From: Bacteroidota bacterium
Lineage (GTDB): Bacteria > Bacteroidota > Bacteroidia > Chitinophagales > Saprospiraceae
Reading direction: 5' to 3'
Length of the DNA stretch: 8,366 bases
NCBI GenBank assembly: GCA_024280135.1
Contig: JAJRQS010000370.1
Coordinates: 1-8,366, forward strand
The position numbers and the translations under genes were made by a program. Every line of letters starts with the position of its first letter. The stretch's first letter is position 1. Shown here in pieces: positions 5,772-8,366 of the stretch. The notes under the pieces are model-generated. The model searched no databases and was not told the DNA's origin. It saw nothing but the letters and a program-made list of their open reading frames with translations.

Positions 5772-7661
5772 CTATTGAACAAAAATAACAACTGCTAAGG
5801 GAGGAAGCGTAATATTCAATGAATGCGCTTTACCATGTTGGGGCACTTGTTCTGAATTAATTATCTGATTACCGATACCGCTTCCGCCAAACTCAGTGGC
5901 ATCACTATTCGCAATTTCTTTCCATTTGCCACTTGCTGGCACCCCTACTCGGTAGCCCTCAATGGTATTAGGTGAAAAGTTACAAACGACAACGATAGCA
6001 GTATCTTCATTTTTACGTAAGTAAACCAATACACTATTATTTGTATCATCCGCAGCTACCCATTCAAATCCTTCTGGAGAAAAATTCCAAGACCACAAAG
6101 CTGGTGTTTCAACATAAATTTTGTTCAAGTGGCTTATCCAAAGTTGGATGCCTTTGTGCATGGGATAATCAGTCAAATGCCACTCAAGACCATGGTCTAA
6201 ATCCCATTCTGTCCCCTGCCCTATCTCGCCACCCATAAATATTAATTTGTCCCCTGGATGCGTAAACATATAGCCAAATAGAAGTCGAAGATTTGCAAAC
6301 TTTTGCCATTCATCTCCAGGCATTCTATCGAGTAATGAACCTTTGCCATACACCACTTCATCGTGAGATAAAGGCAAGGCAAATTTCTCCGTATTCGCAT
6401 ATAACATACTGAACGTCAACTCACTCTGGTGGTGCCCTCTGTAGATAGTTTCCCTTTTTAGATACCGTAAAGTGTCGTGCATCCATCCCATCATCCACTT
6501 TCTATCGAACCCTAAACCACCGTATTCTGTGGGAGCAGTCACACCCGACCAAGAGGTAGATTCTTCTGCTATCATCAAGGCTTCCGGGTAATACTCATGA
6601 ACAGCATTATTCAATTCCTTTAAAAAGTGGACGGCTTCAAGGTTTTCATTTCCACCATGAATATTCGGTTCCCACTCGCCCTCTTTTCTAGAATAATCCA
6701 AGTACAACATAGACGCAACGGCATCTACTCGAATGCCTTCAATATGAAATTTGTCCAACCAATAAATAGCATTTGATATTAAAAATGAACGCACCTCATG
6801 ACGGCCATAATTAAAAATATAACTGGTCCAATCCGGGTGATATCCTTTTTGTGGATCGGCATGCTCATAGAGGTGACTTCCGTCAAATAAATAGAGCCCA
6901 TGCTTGTCCCCTGGATAATGCGACGGCACCCAATCCAAAATTACACCGATTTCTGCTTCATGCAATTTGTCAATCAAAAACATAAAATCATCTGGCGTAC
7001 CAAATCGACTATCTGGTGCAAAATATCCCGTAATCTGATAACCCCAAGACTGAAAATAAGGATGCTGCATCACGGGCATAAATTCTACGTGTGTAAAACC
7101 CGTCTGCTTGAGATAAGGAATGAGTCGTTCGACTAATTCTTTGTAACTTAAAGAGCGGTTATGCTCCTCATGGACTTTCATCCAGGATCCAATATGTAAT
7201 TCATACACACTGACGGGTTGTGCGTCTTTAGATTTTTCTTTACGTCTTTGGAGCCATTTCTTATCCGCCCACTGATAGTCTGAAGCCCAGACAATAGAGG
7301 CCGTATTGGGTGGAATCTCCCAAAAAGGGGCATAAGGATCTCCTTTTTCAAGTACTTCGCCCGATTTTGCAACAATAGCATATTTATATAACTCCCCTTT
7401 CCCCAATCCCGGAATAAAACCTTCCCAGATACCACTTTCATCCCAACGTGCATTTAAAGCATGTTCGTGTCGATTCCATCCATTAAAATTACCAATAACG
7501 GAAACGGCTTGTGCATCCGGTGCCCACACAGCAAAGTACACACCCTTTTGACCCTCTACTTCAAGAATGTGACTTCCAAGTTTTTCATACAAACGAAAAT
7601 GTCTGCCTTCTCTGAAGAGGGCAATATCGAAATCGGTAAAAAGGGAATGGGGTTTGACCAC
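5772..7661 (-). CDS. glgB: 1,4-alpha-glucan branching enzyme
   Basis: A 629-residue cytoplasmic enzyme that cuts an alpha-1,4-glucan chain and rejoins it by an alpha-1,6 bond, making the branches of glycogen. Seen: an N-terminal CBM48 domain (FAVWAPDAQAVSVIGNFNGW, 43-62); a GH13 catalytic barrel with region I DWVPSH (243-248), region II RVDAVAS with nucleophile D313, region III IAEEST with acid/base E366, and region IV LSHDEV with D434; and a C-terminal all-beta domain ending near residue 629. It lacks the extra N-terminal module of E. coli GlgB (728 residues), as many bacterial forms do. The start is GTG (7659-7661). No ATG fits, because the upstream in-frame stop is the TAA of mqnC only 18 nt away and the first in-frame Met is too far inside. 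The tight spacing suggests co-transcription with mqnC. No other glycogen genes are visible. Confidence 0.97.
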   Translation of the reverse strand: MVKPHSLFTDFDIALFREGRHFRLYEKLGSHILEVEGQKGVYFAVWAPDAQAVSVIGNFNGWNRHEHALNARWDESGIWEGFIPGLGKGELYKYAIVAKSGEVLEKGDPYAPFWEIPPNTASIVWASDYQWADKKWLQRRKEKSKDAQPVSVYELHIGSWMKVHEEHNRSLSYKELVERLIPYLKQTGFTHVEFMPVMQHPYFQSWGYQITGYFAPDSRFGTPDDFMFLIDKLHEAEIGVILDWVPSHYPGDKHGLYLFDGSHLYEHADPQKGYHPDWTSYIFNYGRHEVRSFLISNAIYWLDKFHIEGIRVDAVASMLYLDYSRKEGEWEPNIHGGNENLEAVHFLKELNNAVHEYYPEALMIAEESTSWSGVTAPTEYGGLGFDRKWMMGWMHDTLRYLKRETIYRGHHQSELTFSMLYANTEKFALPLSHDEVVYGKGSLLDRMPGDEWQKFANLRLLFGYMFTHPGDKLIFMGGEIGQGTEWDLDHGLEWHLTDYPMHKGIQLWISHLNKIYVETPALWSWNFSPEGFEWVAADDTNNSVLVYLRKNEDTAIVVVCNFSPNTIEGYRVGVPASGKWKEIANSDATEFGGSGIGNQIINSEQVPQHGKAHSLNITLPPLAVVIFVQ

Positions 7662-7679
7662 AATTTTTTTCTTTAAGGA

Positions 7680-8366
7680 TTAATCTACTATCATCCCCGA
7701 AATATCTAGTGACTGTTGTTCAATGGCTTTTGGTAAGGGTAAATGATTGTATTCTTGATCTCTAAATTGTGGGATAAACCCAGCTGATTCAATGGCATCT
7801 TGGATACCTTGAGCGGTAAATCTAAAATTTGCGCCAGCAGCAGAAACCACATTTTCTTCAATCATAATACTACCAAAATCATTGGCTCCAGCATGCAAAC
7901 ATACTTGTGCTACTTGCTTCCCAACAGTCAACCAAGACGCGCCTATATTCGTAATATTGGGCAACAAGATTCGGCTGATGGCTATCATACGAATATACTC
8001 ATCACTGGTTACAACATTTCTAGCCCGCTTCAACCGCTTCAACAAAGTCCCTTCGTCCATGAAAGGCCATAAAATAAAGGAGGTAAAACCTATACTATCC
8101 GCTGGCTTCTCGGACTGAACCTGCCGCATCGACACGATGTGCTCCATACGTTCTAGATTGGTTTCAATGTGCCCAAACATCATTGTAGCCGAAGAGGCCA
8201 TGCCGATTTGGTGGGCTGCACGCATCACATCTAACCAATCTTGTCGGTTACATTTTCCATTGGAAATAATAAATCGAACTCTGTCATCTAATATCTCCGC
8301 ACCTGCCCCTGGCAAAGTGTCCATGCCAGCTGCTCTTAATTTTAGCAATACTTCTTTAAAAGTAAG
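7680..8366 (-). CDS. mqnC: Cyclic dehypoxanthinyl futalosine synthase MqnC, 5' part outside the window
   Basis: The last 228 residues of a radical SAM enzyme; the frame is open to the window edge. MqnC turns dehypoxanthine futalosine into its cyclic form in the futalosine route to menaquinone. Seen: LRAAGMDTLPGAGAEIL early in the fragment, SSATMMFGHIET, SIGFTSFILWPF, NITNIGASWLTVG, and GANDFGSIMIEENVVSAAG near the C-terminal end. The last block is typical of MqnC rather than of its relative MqnE. The CxxxCxxC cluster motif expected near the N-terminus (full length about 370 residues) lies beyond the window, so it cannot be checked. The TTG at 8346-8348 is internal and not the start. The stop TAA (7680-7682) is 18 nt before glgB and in the same frame. 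The presence of mqnC implies that this organism makes menaquinone through futalosine, not through the MenFDHCEBA route. Confidence 0.93.
   Translation of the reverse strand, partial: LTFKEVLLKLRAAGMDTLPGAGAEILDDRVRFIISNGKCNRQDWLDVMRAAHQIGMASSATMMFGHIETNLERMEHIVSMRQVQSEKPADSIGFTSFILWPFMDEGTLLKRLKRARNVVTSDEYIRMIAISRILLPNITNIGASWLTVGKQVAQVCLHAGANDFGSIMIEENVVSAAGANFRFTAQGIQDAIESAGFIPQFRDQEYNHLPLPKAIEQQSLDISGMIVD

Noticed and set aside
6900..7453. Several frames of 78-91 codons overlapping glgB
   Set aside because: All are shadows of glgB, whose frame is continuous and carries every GH13 catalytic motif.

Overview
The window looks like chromosomal DNA from a member of the Bacteroidota. The clues are two type IX secretion (T9SS) type A sorting domains (one intact, one a relic), small outer-membrane beta-barrel proteins ending their signal peptides in SAQ, AT-rich intergenic DNA, A-rich leaders without Shine-Dalgarno sites, and one TAnnTTTG promoter element typical of this phylum. 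A marine or environmental Saprospiria, Chitinophagia or Cytophagia relative would fit, but the genus cannot be read from these genes.

Layout. At the left edge, on the minus strand, fdhD (827-1645) is followed after 2 nt by a NuoF-type flavoprotein subunit that runs off the window (1-824). Together they are part of a molybdenum- or tungsten-dependent, probably NAD-linked, formate dehydrogenase locus. The 322-bp gap next to it (1646-1967) holds a frameshifted plus-strand remnant of a T9SS cargo C-terminus. It faces a tiny minus-strand gene (1968-2303) that is essentially a signal peptide plus a T9SS sorting domain. A plus-strand MsbA-type ABC exporter (2559-4382) follows and ends at a hairpin with a T-run that can serve both converging units. 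Two small secreted beta-barrel candidates lie in tandem on the minus strand (4514-5029 and 5129-5611). The right side is a minus-strand pair, the 3' part of mqnC (menaquinone synthesis by the futalosine route) and glgB (glycogen branching enzyme), separated by 18 nt.

How the parts relate. FdhD activates the catalytic subunit of the formate dehydrogenase whose NADH-side subunit is next door. MqnC supplies menaquinone for the respiratory chain. GlgB handles carbon storage. The ABC exporter and the small barrels belong to the envelope. This is mostly a housekeeping region. I see no phage, insertion sequence, CRISPR, tRNA or rRNA, and no convincing new multi-gene system. The least ordinary items are the decayed T9SS cargo end, the minimal signal-peptide-plus-sorting-domain protein, and the phased TATACAG heptamers in front of the 5129-5611 gene.
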